A stretch of DNA of 64,000 nt from Przewalskia tangutica (GCA_029844215.1 CM056738.1:47814388-47878387); one strand, 5' to 3'. Counted from the first letter of the stretch, positions 22,745 through 35,500 are shown. The notes: generated by a model from the sequence alone, not told the origin. Numbers and translations are program-made.

Positions 22745-23118
22745 ATTAGTACTTTGGCTTGATAAATTGAGAATTTGTCTAAGTGTGCCTTGATTAGTAC
22801 TTTGGCTTGATAAATTGAGAATATGTCTAAGTGTGCCTTGATTAGTACTTTGGCTTGATAAATTGAGAATTTGTCTAAGTGTGCCTTGATTAGTACTTTG
22901 GCTTGATTAATTGAGAATTAGTCTAAGTGTGCCTTGATTAGTACTTTGGCTTGTTAAATGAGAATAATTCTATTGGTGCCTTGATTAGTACTTTGGTTGT
23001 TAAATGAGAATAATTCTAAGTGTGCCTTGATAAGTACTTTGGCTTGATAATTGAGAATTATTCCATGTGTGCCTTGATTAGTACTTTGGCTTGATTAATT
23101 GGGAATTGCCTATGTGTG
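22745..23118 (+). repeat. 46-48 bp tandem array in LTR B (5' copy), eight units
   Basis: Units begin GATTAGTACTTTGGCTTG. Unit starts are 22745, 22793, 22841, 22888, 22936, 22983, 23029 and 23076. The last units diverge more than the first. Confidence 0.9.
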
Positions 23119-23339
23119 CCGGTGATAGCCTTTGAGTGCAAGTACTATGTTTTATTACGTTGTCGCGACTCTCGGTTGGAGGGTCGGCTGTCTGGTTGTA
23201 AGTTACTGGGACGTACCGACAGTGATGTGGGATTCCACGGGTATGCTTCCGTTATTGGTAGTACTTGGGTTAAATTCCCGGATTCTTTTTATAAAAGACA
23301 TGGTAGTGCTTATGTCTTGTTTGACGGTCGGTCGAGATA

Positions 23340-23650
23340 GGGTAAGAGTATATGTGAGGGGTAAACCCCCAAGATGCTATACCACCTGTTTTACCACCTT
23401 CTCCAGGGTAGAGTATATGTGAGGGGTAAACCCCCAAGATGCTATACCACCTGTTTTACCACCTTCTCCAGGGTAGAGTATATGTGAGGGGTAAACCCCC
23501 AAGATGCTATACCACCTGTTTTACCACCTTATCCAGGGTAGAGTATATGTGAGGGGTAAACCCCCAAGATGCTATACCACCTGCTTTACCACCTTCTCCA
23601 GGGTAAGAGTATAAGTGAGGGGTAAACCCCCAAGATGCTATACCACCGGT
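23340..23650 (+). repeat. 65-bp tandem array in LTR B (5' copy), five units
   Basis: Units contain GTATATGTGAGGGGTAAACC and AAGATGCTATACCACC; starts are about 23348, 23413, 23478, 23543 and 23608. The 3' copy (38764-39060) has the same number of units but a shorter period. Confidence 0.9.
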
Positions 23651-24348
23651 GGGACTTGGTGTTCATGTATGCCTATTGGTGTTGTACTATATCATGGACT
23701 GCCGGCAGTGAGGAAAGATTCCACGGGCATGATTGATGTTATGGGCGTGAGACCCATGGTTATATTTGGGTAATGACTCTGAGGGCCTGCGTCCCTGACT
23801 TGATGTGACTGCTTATGTATTATGTACTGTAGGTTGGCTATCATACATGTCTCCTGCTTTGTTTAGACTGTTATGATTTTATTACAGTACTTTCTGTTCA
23901 CATACTTGGTACATTCTTCGTACTGACCTCCTTCGGGGGGCTGCGTTCATGCCGCAGGTTTAGGTACGTTGTTCGGTGATCGGCAGGCGTAGGATCCTGC
24001 TCAGGGTTTTTGGATAGCTCCCTCTGTTCAGGAGTTTATCTTTTTGGTATATATCCTTCAGTACAGGCTTTGTACAGTTTTGGGTACGGCGGGGCCTTGT
24101 CCCGTCATAGTTCAGTTTAACTCTTAGAGGTCTGTATTCATATGTGGGATTGGACTCATGTACAGTGTTGTGTCTGTTGTTTATGTATATATGGCAGCCT
24201 TGTCGGCTTTGCCCTTGCACGTACGTTTATTTTAAAGAAAAAAAAAATGAGGTCTTATTAAATTTCCGCAGTTTACTTGTGTTGTTAAGGTAGAAGGGTG
24301 CCCAGGTAGGGCACCAGTCACGGGCCCGGGGTTCGGGGCGTGACAGAG

Positions 24349-24360
24349 TGGTATCAGAGC
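24349..24360 (+). other. Primer binding site (tRNA-iMet), element B
   Basis: Intact TGGTATCAGAGC three bases after the LTR terminus. The leader from 24361 to 24546 is noncoding. Confidence 0.95.
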
Positions 24361-24407
24361 GCGACCTCTAATGTCTACAGACCGTGTCTAGTAGAGTCTT
24401 GCTTATC

Positions 24408-24427
24408 GGTGTGTTGCGCGCCACACC
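24408..24427 (+). other. Leader hairpin with GCGCGC loop, element B
   Basis: Arms GGTGTG (24408-24413) and CACACC (24422-24427); loop TTGCGCGC. Compared with GTGCAC in the other elements, two loop bases changed together so that the hexamer stays self-complementary. Confidence 0.65.
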
Positions 24428-24546
24428 CATAAACAGGAGGCTACAGGACATTTAGGAGTTGGTTTCTATTCTTCTCATTCTGAGATCGTGCCATAGAGCT
24501 GTGTTAGTAAGATGATTCCTCTCTGACGTATTTTTGTGTTACAGCT

Positions 24547-25303
24547 ATGCCTCCAAGGAGGGCAACAGCCGCCCAGAAGGGCAAAGGAGTAGCAGGAGCT
24601 ACTAGTCAGACTCAGAGAGTTGATAGGGCTCGTGCCTGTGGTATACCTGGATATTGTTCCACCGGCAAGTTCTTCTCGCCAGTTTTGAGACCCCAGCACG
24701 AGCCTCTGCTTCGATTAGGAGAAGACTTTAGGTCATGAGGAAGCGATTATGTTATTGACCAAGATAGCGGTGTTACTGATTTCCACAAAGAGGAGTTGTT
24801 CGCCAAGACAGACAGTGTGTACAGAGGAAGAGGGCCAGCGAGATCAGAAGAGGGCTAGGACCGGTTGGTTATCCCGGTGAGTTTTGGACGAGCCGCCTCA
24901 AGAATGAGTGAGGTATTCGTCCCACCTACCCGGTACATACCCCGCAGCTCACAGTGGGAGATTTGACCACAAGGTATTTAGGAGCGGTCCAAGCTCCCGG
25001 TCGAGGTTCTCAGGAGCAGAGGACGCTTCTGGCCGAGGCCACCTATTCCTCGATGTATCGATGTGGTAAGCATCATTCAGAAATGCCATTATGACACGAT
25101 GGTTGTTACTATTGTGGCCGTCCGCCAAGAAGTGGGAATGCCCGGTTAGAAGGAGCGCCGGTAGGGTGGCTCAGCCTTTGAGGCCGGTAGTTGGTTCCCC
25201 TTCCTCCGCACTGCACGCCCCCGAGGCGGTGTTCAGATGTCAGCCAGTCGTGGTAGAGGTCAGGAGGGAGTTTATAGTTCTGGCGGTCCTTCGAACCGCA
25301 TAG
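24547..25303 (+). pseudogene. gag: Gag of element B, core deleted
   Basis: It begins MPPRRATAAQKGKGVAGAT, a clean N-terminus, and runs 63 codons. The core with LWDFLSC and FDSLARY is missing altogether, so the sequence passes from the N-terminal region to a glycine/glutamine-rich linker (about 24980). Next is a worn knuckle region, YRCGKHHSE (about 25060) and CYYCGRP (about 25108), where Cys and His ligands are lost. CAG sites are intact here, so this damage is more likely real than technical. Element B must have moved with Gag supplied by relatives. Confidence 0.75.
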
Positions 25304-26239
25304 ATGACGTGACTACTGGACAGGATCAGGAGGCGACATCGCATGGGGGTACAGGTATATTTCGATTCTTTTGAATCATACGTGCTTTGATAGATTCAGA
25401 TTTTGCCCTAGCATATATGTTTTCCTTGTGTTGCTAGCAATTATAAGTGATAGTTCCCCAGAGGTAGGAATACTTTGATTACTAAGGTGAGAAGTTAAGA
25501 ATGTTGACAAGAATGGTAAGTGAACTGAGACTATAGTTGTGTAGAGTTCACACGTAGTAATTGGCCCCTGACAGTGTAAGACCAATAGGGAAGATTGTAC
25601 GGTAGAAATACTTCGACCTATGTGACGAACCTCTAGTGATTAGGGGATAGGGTAAGAAGTACCTTGAGATAAGAGAGAGATTTATTTCAGACTAAGAACA
25701 AGAAGTTAAGTGTGACGATGAGTCGGGTTATAGACTCATTTCGGGTCAACCGATAGTATGGAATCGGGTGAATGTCAGATAGAAATGGTCCCGTTATGTG
25801 ATAGGGTCCCGAGGATGCCAGGCCCAAGTTGAGTTAATCGTTATACGAGTTCGTGGATGCGTTCCACCGGAACTAGGTCGTAAGGACCGAGAAGAGCCTT
25901 AACGGGAGTGTAAGTAACAAAATGGCCAAGTTTGGATAGTAACTCAAATGATAGGAGAATAGAAACAAAATGTGAGATTTTGTACGTGTACTATATGAGT
26001 TTGGAAGTACGAGAAAGTATGATAAGTAAGGAAAGAAAGGAACCTCTAAGGATCCCGTGTTTTGGGAAGACTGTAACCTTCGAGTTTTGTGAGAAGGGGT
26101 CGCGGACGGAAGGTCCATTATTATGTTTACGTATGTTAGGTGATGGCCATGTGTGGCATCGTTGGTCTTGTGCAGTTTTGATTGTCAGGCATAGTATAGA
26201 GATTATGCCGGAGTTTGTATATCTTGGCAACCGACTAAG
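25304..26239 (+). other. Post-gag noncoding scaffold, element B
   Basis: It contains the shared block (GTGATAGGGTCCCGAGGATG at about 25797; GAGTTCGTGGATGCGTTCC at about 25848). There is no pol motif. Confidence 0.6.
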
Positions 26240-26275
26240 AACATTCGGGGACGAATGTTTCTAAGGGGGGAAGAA
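26240..26275 (+). other. PPT and adjacent hairpin, element B
   Basis: AACATTCG (26240-26247), loop GGGA, CGAATGTT (26252-26259), then AAGGGGGGAAGAA (26263-26275). Confidence 0.85.
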
Positions 26276-26728
26276 TGTTACACCCCGTAAGTCCAGGACT
26301 TGTATAAGAGAATGTACATAAGGAAACAAGACTTGGAAATTGTTACGAAAGGAAGAATTGTTTTTCCGACGGAAAATGTTCCGAACGTCGGAAAGGAAAA
26401 ATGTTCGTTGTTGAGAATTGGATTCTCAAAATACATTATTTGAAGAGTATGAGACTTAATAATATTATGGAAATTTATTTTTACGGATTTGGTCACGTGG
26501 GGCCCACCCGAGGAGTTTTACATTTTTGTGGGACCCACGAGGGTTACGAAATTTTATGGACGAATGAGAGGGCGACACGTGGCACTCCTTCCACAAGGCT
26601 TGGACGAAATTTTGCAAGGCTAAAGTGGTCATTTGACCTAAGTAGATGATAAGTCTTCAAGCTTGATATTGTTGACAAGTCAACTTGTCCACCTAAGCTT
26701 AATCCATGTGAAACTCATCCTAGACAAA
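26276..26728 (+). mobile_element. LTR B, 3' copy, first part
   Basis: Nearly identical to 20233-20685. Cut at 26728 by element C; the word ACAAA (26724-26728) is the target duplication and recurs at 36125-36129. Confidence 0.95.
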
Positions 26729-27339
26729 TGTAACGACCCGTTCCGGGGCCCGTTACTGGTGCCTTATCCCGGGCACCCTAGTGATACAACATCAGAGAAA
26801 ACCAGCGGAAAAATAAAACATGAGTCATGAAACAAGAGATATAATAATAAACAGGCCAACCAAAACGGTTGCCTTCAGTATATACATAAAACCTGAACAG
26901 TTTAATCCTTTACAACCCTGCCCACAACAGTACTACAGACCTCTAAGATTTACAACGACTATGACGGGACAGGGCCCCGCCATACCCCTGAATGTACAAG
27001 AACCTACAACTCAGGGAACACATACCAAAAGATAAGCCTCCGAAGAAACGGAGCTTCCCAATACGCTGCACTGTGATCCTAAGAGCGGGGATCCACGACC
27101 GATGTACCTCTACCTGCGGCATGAACGCAGCCCCCCGAAGGAGGTCAGTACAACAGGTACCAAGTATGTGAAACTGTAAAAATACTGTAATGAAATCATA
27201 CTAGTCTATATAAAGCAGGAGACATGTATGATAACCAAACTACAGTTCACAACATAAAAGCAGTCATATCCAGTCAGGGACTCACGCCCTCAAGTCATTA
27301 CTCAAATATAACTATGGGTCTCACGCCCACAACATCAAT

Positions 27340-27660
27340 CATGTTCGCATCATGGCCGCATGCCCCCGGAATTCTGCATCGGTGTAGACATGTCCATGAT
27401 GCAACAATAATACCAATGCCCCATGGCCACATGCCCCCGGAATTCTACCTCGGTGTAGACACGTCCATGTGACATCAACAATAATATACTGGGTGATCAA
27501 CCCTGCCGCATGGCCACATGCCCCCGGAATTCTACCTCGGTGTAGACATGTCCATGTAACCACAATAACAATATATCGGGTAATCAACCCGACCGCATGG
27601 CCGCATGCCCCCGGAATTCTGCATCGGTGTAGACATGTCCATGTGACATCAACAACAAGA
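27340..27660 (-). repeat. About 80-bp tandem array in LTR C (3' copy), four units
   Basis: Units contain ATGCCCCCGGAATTCT, CGGTGTAGACATGTCCATG and a spacer rich in AACAATA. The other copy is 33140-33420 and shows the same units with shortened C runs and CTG changes. Confidence 0.85.
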
Positions 27661-27805
27661 CAGTAATCAAAATGGAAACATACCCGTGGAATTCTCCATC
27701 ACTGCCAGCACGTCCAAGTAAGTTCTCAACAAGTCGACCGGCCCTCTATCGAGAGACGCGGTAACACAGAAATACCACACTTGTACAACAAAGGCTATCA
27801 TCACA

Positions 27806-27930
27806 AGCATAGGCAAGTTTCACAACAACAAGCATAGGCAAGTTTCACAACAACAAGCATAGGCAAGTTTCACAACAACAAGCATAGGCAAGTTTCACAA
27901 CAACAAGCATAGGCAAGTTTCACAACAACT
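27806..27930 (-). repeat. 25-bp tandem array in LTR C (3' copy), five units
   Basis: AGCATAGGCAAGTTTCACAA-type units at 27806, 27831, 27856, 27881 and 27906, identical to each other. The other LTR has five at 33574-33698. Confidence 0.95.
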
Positions 27931-29629
27931 CAAAGTACTTCCATTTATACCAAAGTCCGGGTTTTTAACCCCAAAGTACTACATACGTTAAGTTCTTTTA
28001 AAAGAGATCCATTACTTCTATAAAAGTCACCCGATACCCGTAGTATTAGAATGACCAACCCACATTCCTTTTCAAAATCAAGTATGATTCTTTTCCTAAG
28101 TTCCGGTTGCCTAGTTTCAATTACTCAAGCTTCTCATTTTCAAATGGTTTCATAGTTCCCAAACTTAATCACTTGATTCCTTTTAGAACAATTGAGTAAT
28201 ATATGTCTCACGTGAGTAGGTTATTCTTGTTTACAACATTCTTATTACAAGACCATGATCTAGAAAATGTAATATCATTTTGTCTCATCTTAGTTTCTAT
28301 GCAGATGGAGGTTTCTACCGGTTTTAATACAACACATCATTATTCAATACATTTTCCTTTATTAACGCCGCAGTGGTCCTGTCGATACACATTCGATTCC
28401 CAAATCAAGAAACATTATCCCTTTAAAACCAAGTACTCATTACTCACGAATGAGGTTTCACACAAACATCCACATTAAAACAAATAAGTTAAGTCTCTTA
28501 TCTTATAAGATCAAGTCTCTTAACTTCTAACATCAAGAAACCATTTTCACTTACATAAGGTCGTTATAACTAACTTCCCATAAAGCTATTATAACACCCT
28601 ATGTTTTAAACCAACCAAATCACTTAGCACATGTACGCTCACCGTACTACATAGTTCACAACAATCATGCTAGAAAAGATAGGAAGAGGTTCACATACCT
28701 CGCGACGATTTATCGACAATAAGCAAAATGCTCCAAGTACTACAACCACTAGCCCTTTCCACTCCTCGAGTAATACGCTACTCTTAGTACTTTCACCTAT
28801 AAAGGTCACAAACGCCTATTAACCCCAAAACATAAGTTTCTATCTTTCTATAGAAAATTCGAGACTCTCCCCGCAACAACAGAAATCTCCTCCTCTATCG
28901 AGGCCGCTACCAAGCCAACTGGTGGGGTTTACACGCCTAACCTGACGTGTACAATTCTACACAAGTCTACTGCAATACAGTCCTATGTAAATACAGTTCA
29001 GTTCAGTTCTTTATTCTTCAGGCTTAAGTCAAAAGACATTGCCGAATACTAAGTATAGTTCCATATATAGTATACTTCAACTATATATTCAACAAACATG
29101 TAATTTCCAATTACAATAGAGGGACAAGATAATTACCTCGATAAGCCCAAAATTATCCAAGTTATAATGTCGGTCCTGAGCCAGGTTTAGCTCCAATGCG
29201 CGCTCCAAACCACTCCAAACAACCCTTAGAAGTTCTAACCAACTTCTACTCAAATACTTCAACCAACTATGAAGATTTCCTTAGGGTTTCGGTTTGAGAC
29301 TAAAAGGACAAAAGGTAGTATTTCCGGACTCTACGTAAAGAGGTATCTTTGGAATACTACAAGGTACAAGGCTAAGGTATTTTGGGCATTATAACAATAC
29401 TAGGGGAGTATTTCAATACCACAACAAAGGGTATTATGCGAAACAACTAGCAGTGGGGTACCCCACGGCTAGCACCACACGGGGGGGGGGACCCTTCTCG
29501 GCCAAAGGCCACAAGGAGGAGGGAGGGGGAGAGGCTTAGGACGAGAGCTACTAGAGGGAGGGGAGGGATTTCAAGACTTAGACAAAGTGAGGAGTGAATG
29601 AATAAGTCTTCACTGAGGAGGGTATTTAT

Positions 29630-29642
29630 AGCAAAACCAAAG
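29630..29642 (-). promoter_or_regulatory. TATA box of LTR C, 3' copy
   Basis: TGCTATAAATACC on the - strand, about 690 bp from the LTR start. The extra distance fits the inserted U3 block. The 5' LTR copy is at 35409-35421. Confidence 0.6.
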
Positions 29643-30325
29643 GCCAACCAATGGCCAAGATTAAGCCATGTGCAAGGCAAGTGTAAGGCCAAGATCAAGC
29701 CAAGTGCACCCTAGCCCCTACTCCTTAAAACCCTCACAAATATCTACACAAATATCTAGCACAACTTGCCCCTCCAAATCGCTGTCACGCCCCACTTGTC
29801 TCCATTGTGAGGTGACACATGTCACCCTCCCGTTGGTCCAAAATGTTTCGCCTCGGAAAAATCCGCAAAAATACAAAACGACATAGCCGAATTTTCCTTC
29901 GCAGTTACGCAAAACGTTTCGTCGAAAAACGACTCCAACCAAAGTGCCTGCACAAATGTAAAATCGGCCAAGGGTGCCACATGGGGGTGACACGTGTCGC
30001 CCCCCGATTCGCCCAGAATATTTCGTCTTCCGAAAATATCCAATTTACCGGAAATCTCAAAAACAAAGCGGGCCCCACAAAACCGTAAATTTCTCCCGTG
30101 GGCCCCACGTGACCATTTCCGAAAATAAAATCTCAAAATTCTAATATAATCTATGAAGTCCAAATACCAAATCTGGGAATCCAATTCCCATTAACGAACC
30201 TTTTTCTTCACAAATAACCGGAAACTTTTCCGTCGAAAACTCACATCTTACTGTCTTTTCAAAATTTTCTCACTGCACTGCACGTACGTCCTCACATACA
30301 TACCCTGCAACTACGGGGTATAACA

Positions 30326-30360
30326 TTCTCCCCTCCTTAGAAACATTCGTCCCGAATGTT
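30326..30360 (-). other. PPT and adjacent hairpin, element C
   Basis: Reverse purine tract 30326-30338; arms 30342-30349 and 30353-30360 with a 3-nt loop. Confidence 0.85.
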
Positions 30361-31122
30361 CCTTCTCAAGTCGAATAACGATAAAGTTCCTCTAACAAGT
30401 TGCCAATGCCACAGCTTGGCCACGAATAACACACGTTATCTTCCTCCCTTACTCGTTGTACCCTTCTCGAACACTCGAACTCTCCCAGTACGTACCATAC
30501 TTCAGTCATTACTTCCGTTCCCGAAAATCTCTGGAGTCACTACCTCCAAACTTGGTCATCTTACTAACCTCAAACTTCCTTAAGGCCATTCCCGGCCTTT
30601 ACGAACCGCTTCTGGTCGAACGCGTCCACGAACTCATACGATGATCATACAAACTTGGGCCTAGCATCCTCGTGACCCTACCACCTGGCGGGACCACCCA
30701 GAACTGACCCCACCCCAAACCGGGTTACGGGTTGACCCGCAAATGGTCCTCAACCCGACCCCCAACCGCGCCAAACTCTTGTTCCCCGATCCGGAACAAT
30801 CTTACTAATTCACATTATGAAAGCTACCACTTCCATCTCATACTACCCACGGACTTATCACACAAATAAATCCCACGTATACTACTACTCTGATAAAGGT
30901 CAAACATAAAACGAATCTTTAATCTCAAGACGACCTTACCCCTAAGGTCTCGTCGTGACATAGTCTAAGGTTCACACTTACCATGCCCCCATACGTAACC
31001 TCCCAACTAAACATGTTTTCAAACTCACAATTAACACAACGCTTATTCGTACATAGCACACAATAATGAGACCATCATAACAAGCATACCAAAACTCTAG
31101 AGGGTTAAGGATATACCTGAAG
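30361..31122 (-). other. Post-gag noncoding scaffold, element C
   Basis: It holds the shared block in reverse (30610-30690) and ends against gag near 31123. No pol domain is present. Confidence 0.6.
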
Positions 31123-32339
31123 CTACCGCTCCACTCTAATCATAGGCCTGCCCTGCAGGGCGCATAACTGTAGAAGGCGATGAACCACCATCGATCCTAG
31201 GCCGAGTCGTAACATCCGTGCTACCCTTGGTTGACAGTTCGCAAATGGCCCTGCTGGCCGCAAAATAACAAGCTCCCGCACCACGACACTTCCCGAAATG
31301 CGGTCTACCACATCGACCACACCGAGGTAGGGTGACCGATCCGCCAACACCTTACTTCCTGAAACTCAACCTCGAGCCACGACCGCTCCCGAATACTCGA
31401 AGGTTGTGGAGGACCACTGCACCGGGCGGAGGTGCAAAACTAATATGCCGCCGAGGCGTCCGCCTCGAAAGTCGCCAAAAGACCACGATGTCTCGGCCTC
31501 TTCTCGCTGATCCGTGTCATTCGTCGACCTCTCCGTACCTCACATCCTAGCGCATGAGCTGCGCACGCGGCAATGTCCATGCCCGAAGAGCTACTCCCGA
31601 ACATGCCTCGACATGTAATCATCGAGCCTCAGTAACATATCGGTGCACTCGATCCTCCATACTAGCTACCAACGCCTGGGACGTCACGCCAATGAGTCGA
31701 ACTCACATTGTACTCGAACCGCACGCCCGCTCTGTCTAAGCATCAAAAATCTGCGGCCCGTTCTCCTCATCTCGCGGAGGCAAGAAGTGCGTGAGGAAAG
31801 CCCCAAAACTCATCCCATACTGCTGGAGTGCATGCTCTCCCGAAAGCTCCTATGAATCAAACCAATCGATCGCGGTATCACGCACCGATGCGAACCAAAG
31901 GTCATGACTCGGTTTCAAGCCTTGATCACCCGCATGATCCGTCAGAATCGCCGGATGAACTCCTGCGGATCATCCTCGTGCCTCGACCCATAAAACTCGG
32001 CGGGCTACAACTCGGAAAGTCCCGCACCTCAAACTATTCGCTCTCGGGTGCACCATGCGCTGAACTGAATCGCTACATCCAAATTTCTCTCATACAGCCC
32101 ACGACCGCCAAGAATCGCCATCTCCTTGTAACCCATCTCCTGCCCTGCATCGTGGACTGGAGGCTCGTGTCATCGCGGTCTCAGCAGCCATTGCCGCGCT
32201 CTAACCTCTTGGCTGGCGGCGCACAAAACCCGCCGTCAAGCACAACTCAGTGCATGCGGGCTGCGCCTCGTACTCCTCAGATCTCACTAGCAGCACCTCG
32301 GCTGCCTTGCCTCCCGGCTCTGGTTGCTAGCGGAGGCAT
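31123..32339 (-). pseudogene. gag: Gag of element C, full span but frame-broken
   Basis: It starts at 32339 with ATGCCTCCGC and is collinear with int2 gag. Sequence for the DDPQEFIRR region lies at about 31940-31970, VTYRDTAIDWF-like sequence at about 31860-31890, MDIAACAAHALG at about 31560-31590, and knuckle remnants at about 31230-31320. The knuckles have lost several Cys codons, and many one-base shifts are present. The patch is rich in CNG-type discrepancies and shortened homopolymers, so part of the decay is probably technical. The 207-codon frame on the opposite strand (31828-32451) is a shadow of this gag. Confidence 0.7.
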
Positions 32340-32456
32340 AACTGGTAAAAACGAGATACGTCAGAGGGGTCCCACTTACAACACAGCTCTAAGGCACGAT
32401 CTCAGAATGAGAAGAATGGAAACCAATCCTAAATGTCCTATAGCCTCCTGATTATA

Positions 32457-32476
32457 GATGTGGTGCACAACACACC
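32457..32476 (-). other. Leader hairpin with GTGCAC loop, element C
   Basis: On the - strand: GGTGTG (32476-32471), loop TTGTGCAC, arm CACATC (32462-32457) with one G-U wobble. Confidence 0.6.
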
Positions 32477-32528
32477 GATAATCAAGACTTACTAGACACG
32501 GTGCGTAGACACTTTCCGAGGATTAATC

Positions 32529-32539
32529 GCTCGATACCA
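32529..32539 (-). other. Primer binding site (tRNA-iMet), element C
   Basis: Reverse complement of TGGTATCGAGC, four bases from the LTR. It has the same CAG-site damage as the PBS at 2393. Confidence 0.8.
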
Positions 32540-32543
32540 CTTT

Positions 32544-35500
32544 TGTAACGACTGCCCGGTTCAAGCATCGTGCCTTATCCTGCACCCTAGTGATACAACA
32601 TCGAGAAAACCAGGAAAAATAAAACATGAGTCATGAAACAAGAGATATAATAATAAACAAAGCAACCAAAACGGTTGCCTTTCGATATACATAAAACTCG
32701 AACAGCTTTAATCTTTACAACCCCGCCCACAACAAGATTACTGCACTTAAGATTTACAACGACTATGACGGGACAGGGCCCCGCCATACCCATTAATGTA
32801 CAAGAACCTACAACTCATGGAACACATACCAAAAGATAAGCCTCCGAAGTAACGGAGCTTCCCAATACGCTTCGTGATCCTAAGAGCGGGATCCACGACC
32901 GATGTACTCTACTGCGGCATGAACGCGGCCCAAGGAGGTCGAGACAACAGTACCAAGTATGTGAAATCAGAAAATATCAGAATGAAATCATACTAGTCTA
33001 TATAAAGCAGAGACATGTATGATAACCAAACTACGCCACAACATAAAAGCGAATATATCCAAATGTGACTCACGCCTCAAGTCATTACTCAAATATAACT
33101 ATGGGTCTCACGCCCACAACATCAATCATGTTCGCATCATGGCGCGTGCCCCGACTGCGACGGTGTAGACATGTCCATGATGCAACAATAATACCAATGC
33201 CCCATGGCCACGCCCCGAATTCTACCTCGGTGTAGACACGCCCATGTGACATCAACAATAATATATTGGGTGATCAACCCCGCCGCACGCCACATGCCCC
33301 CGGAATTTACTCGGTGTAGACATGTCCATGTAACCACAATAACAATATATCGGTAATCAACCCGACCGCATGGTCGCATGCCCCGAATTGCAGACGGTGT
33401 AGACATGTCCATGTGACATCAACAACAAGACAGTAATCAAAATGGAAACATACCCGTGGAATTCTCCATCACTGCCAGCACGTCCAAGTAAGTTCTCAAC
33501 AAGTCGACCGGCCCTCTATCGAGACGCCAGAATACGTAAATACCACACTTGTACAACAAAGGCTATCATCACAAGCATAGGCAAGTTTCACAACAACAAG
33601 CATAGGCAAGTTTCACAACAACAAGCATAGGCAAGTTTCACAACAACAAGCATAGGCAAGTTTCACAACAACAAGCATAGGCAAGTTTCACAACAACTCA
33701 AAGTACTTCCATTTATACCAAAGTCCGGGTTTTTAACCCCAAAGTACTACATACGTTAAGTTCTTTTAAAAGAGATCCATTACTTCTATAAAAGTCACCC
33801 GATACGTAGTATTAGAATGACCAACCCACATTCCTTTTCAAAATCAAGTAATGATTCTTTTCCTAAGTTCCAGCTTTGCCTAGTTTCAATTACTCAAGCT
33901 TCATTTTCAAATGGTTTCATAGTTCCCAAACTTAATCACTTGATTCCTTTTAGAACAATTGAGTAATATATGTCTCACGTGAGAGTAGGTTATTCTTGTT
34001 TACAACATTCTTATTACAGACCGTGATCTAGAAAATGTAATATCATTTTGTCTCATCTTAGTTTCTATGCGGATGGAGGTTTCTAATGGTTTTAATACAA
34101 CACATCATTATTCAATACATTTTCCTTTATTAACGCTGCGGTGGTCCTGTCGATACACATTCTCGATTCCCAAATCAAGAAACATTATCCCTTTAAAAAC
34201 CAAGTACTCATTACTCACGAATGAGGTTTCACACAAACATCCACATTAAAACAAATAAGTTAAGTCTCTTATCTTATAAGATCAAGTCTCTTAACTTCTA
34301 ACATCAGTAAACCATTTTCACTTACATAAGGTCGTTATAACTAACTTCCCATAAAGCTATTATAACACCCTATGTTTTAAACAAACCAAATCACTTAGCA
34401 CATGTACGTCTACCGTACTACATAGTTCACAACAATCATGCTAGAAAAGATAGGAAGAGGTTCACATACCTCGCGACGATTTATCGACAATAAGCAAAAT
34501 GCTCCAAGTACTACAACCTTGCTAGCCCTTTCCACTCCTCGAGTAGAATACGCTACTCTTAGTACTTTCACCTATAAAGGTCACAAACGTCTATTAACCC
34601 CAAAACATAAGTTTCTATCTTTCTATAGAAAATTCGGCAGCACCTCCCCCCCCCGCAACAGCGTAAATCTCCTCCTCTATCGAGGCCGGCTACCAAGCCA
34701 ACCCGGGGGGGGGGTTTACACGTCTAACCGGACGTGTACAATTCTACACAAGTCTACTGCAATACAGTCCTATGTAAATACAGATCGATTGATTCTTTAT
34801 TCTTCAGGCTTAAGTCAAAAGACATTGCCGAATACTAAGTATAGTTCCATATATAGTATACTTCAACTATATATTCTAACAAACATGTAATTTCCAATTA
34901 CAATAGAGGGACAAGATAATTACCTCGATAAGCCCAAAATTATCCAAGTTATAATGTCGATCCTGAGCAAGGTTTAGCTCCACCCGTGCGCCCAAACCAC
35001 TCCAATCAACCCTTAGAAGTTCTAACCTACTTCTACTCAATAAGTTCAACCAACTATGAAGATTTCGTTAGGGTTTCGGTTTGAGACTAAAAGGACAAAA
35101 GGTAGTATTTCCGGACTCTACGTAAAGAGGTATCTTTGGAATACTACAAGGTACAAGGCTAAGGTATTTTGGGCATTATAACAATACTAGGGGAGTATTT
35201 CTATACCACAACAAGGGGTATTATGCGAAAACAACTAGGCTAGGGGGGGGTACCCCACGGCTAGCACCACAAGTGGGGACCTTCTCTACCAAAGGCCACA
35301 AGGAGGAGGGAGGGGGAGAGGCTTAGGACGAGAGCTACTAGAGGGAGGGGAGGGATTTCAAGACTTAGACAAAGTGAGGAGTGAATGAATAAGTCTTCAC
35401 AAGGGAGGGGTATTTATAGCAAAACCAAAGGCCAACCAATGGCCAAGATTAAGCCATGTGCAAGGCAAGTGTAAGGCCAAGATCAAGCCAAGTGCACCCT

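Larger units (their letters stand above)
20233..24345 (+). mobile_element. LTR B, 5' copy (4.1 kb)
   Basis: TGTTACACCCCG to GGCGTGACA. Flanked by TATGT at 20228-20232 and again after the 3' LTR at 39749-39753. The first 450 bp differ from the 3' copy at 26276-26728 by only about two bases, so the insertion is young. It carries two tandem arrays and the R/U5 hairpins at 23930-24320. CAG and CTG sites are intact here, so this copy is a good reference for judging errors elsewhere. Confidence 0.95.
26729..30325 (-). mobile_element. LTR C, 3' copy
   Basis: It starts TGTAACGACCC (reverse of an LTR end) and stops GGGGTATAACA at 30325, next to the reversed PPT. Reading on the - strand, the first 400 bp resemble LTR3. 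The next 200 bp (CGTTTTTCGACGAAACG, GACACATGTCACC) resemble LTR2. The U3 is thus a mosaic with two promoter-proximal blocks. Confidence 0.92.

Noticed and set aside
22745..23650. Satellite or centromeric repeat
   Set aside because: The arrays are short (5-8 units) and occur once per LTR at fixed positions; they belong to the LTR.
24349..24360. Possible tRNA-Met gene piece
   Set aside because: Only the 12-base complement of the tRNA 3' end is present, directly after an LTR: a primer site, not a tRNA gene.
24408..24427. B's GCGCGC loop as another CNG basecall error
   Set aside because: Nearby CAG sites, including the PBS, are intact in B, and GTGCAC to GCGCGC is not one of the exchange types seen; kept as a real covariation, though reads should confirm it.
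27806..27930. CRISPR-like regular repeats (also 33574-33698)
   Set aside because: Units are directly adjacent with no variable spacers, and they lie inside an LTR of a plant element.
31828..32451. 207-codon open frame on the + strand, the longest in the window
   Set aside because: It lies opposite the gag of element C and reads antisense gag; no independent motif or start context.
34438..34890. 150-codon open frame in LTR C
   Set aside because: It lies within noncoding LTR sequence; the matching LTR at 28676 onward has stops in the same frame.
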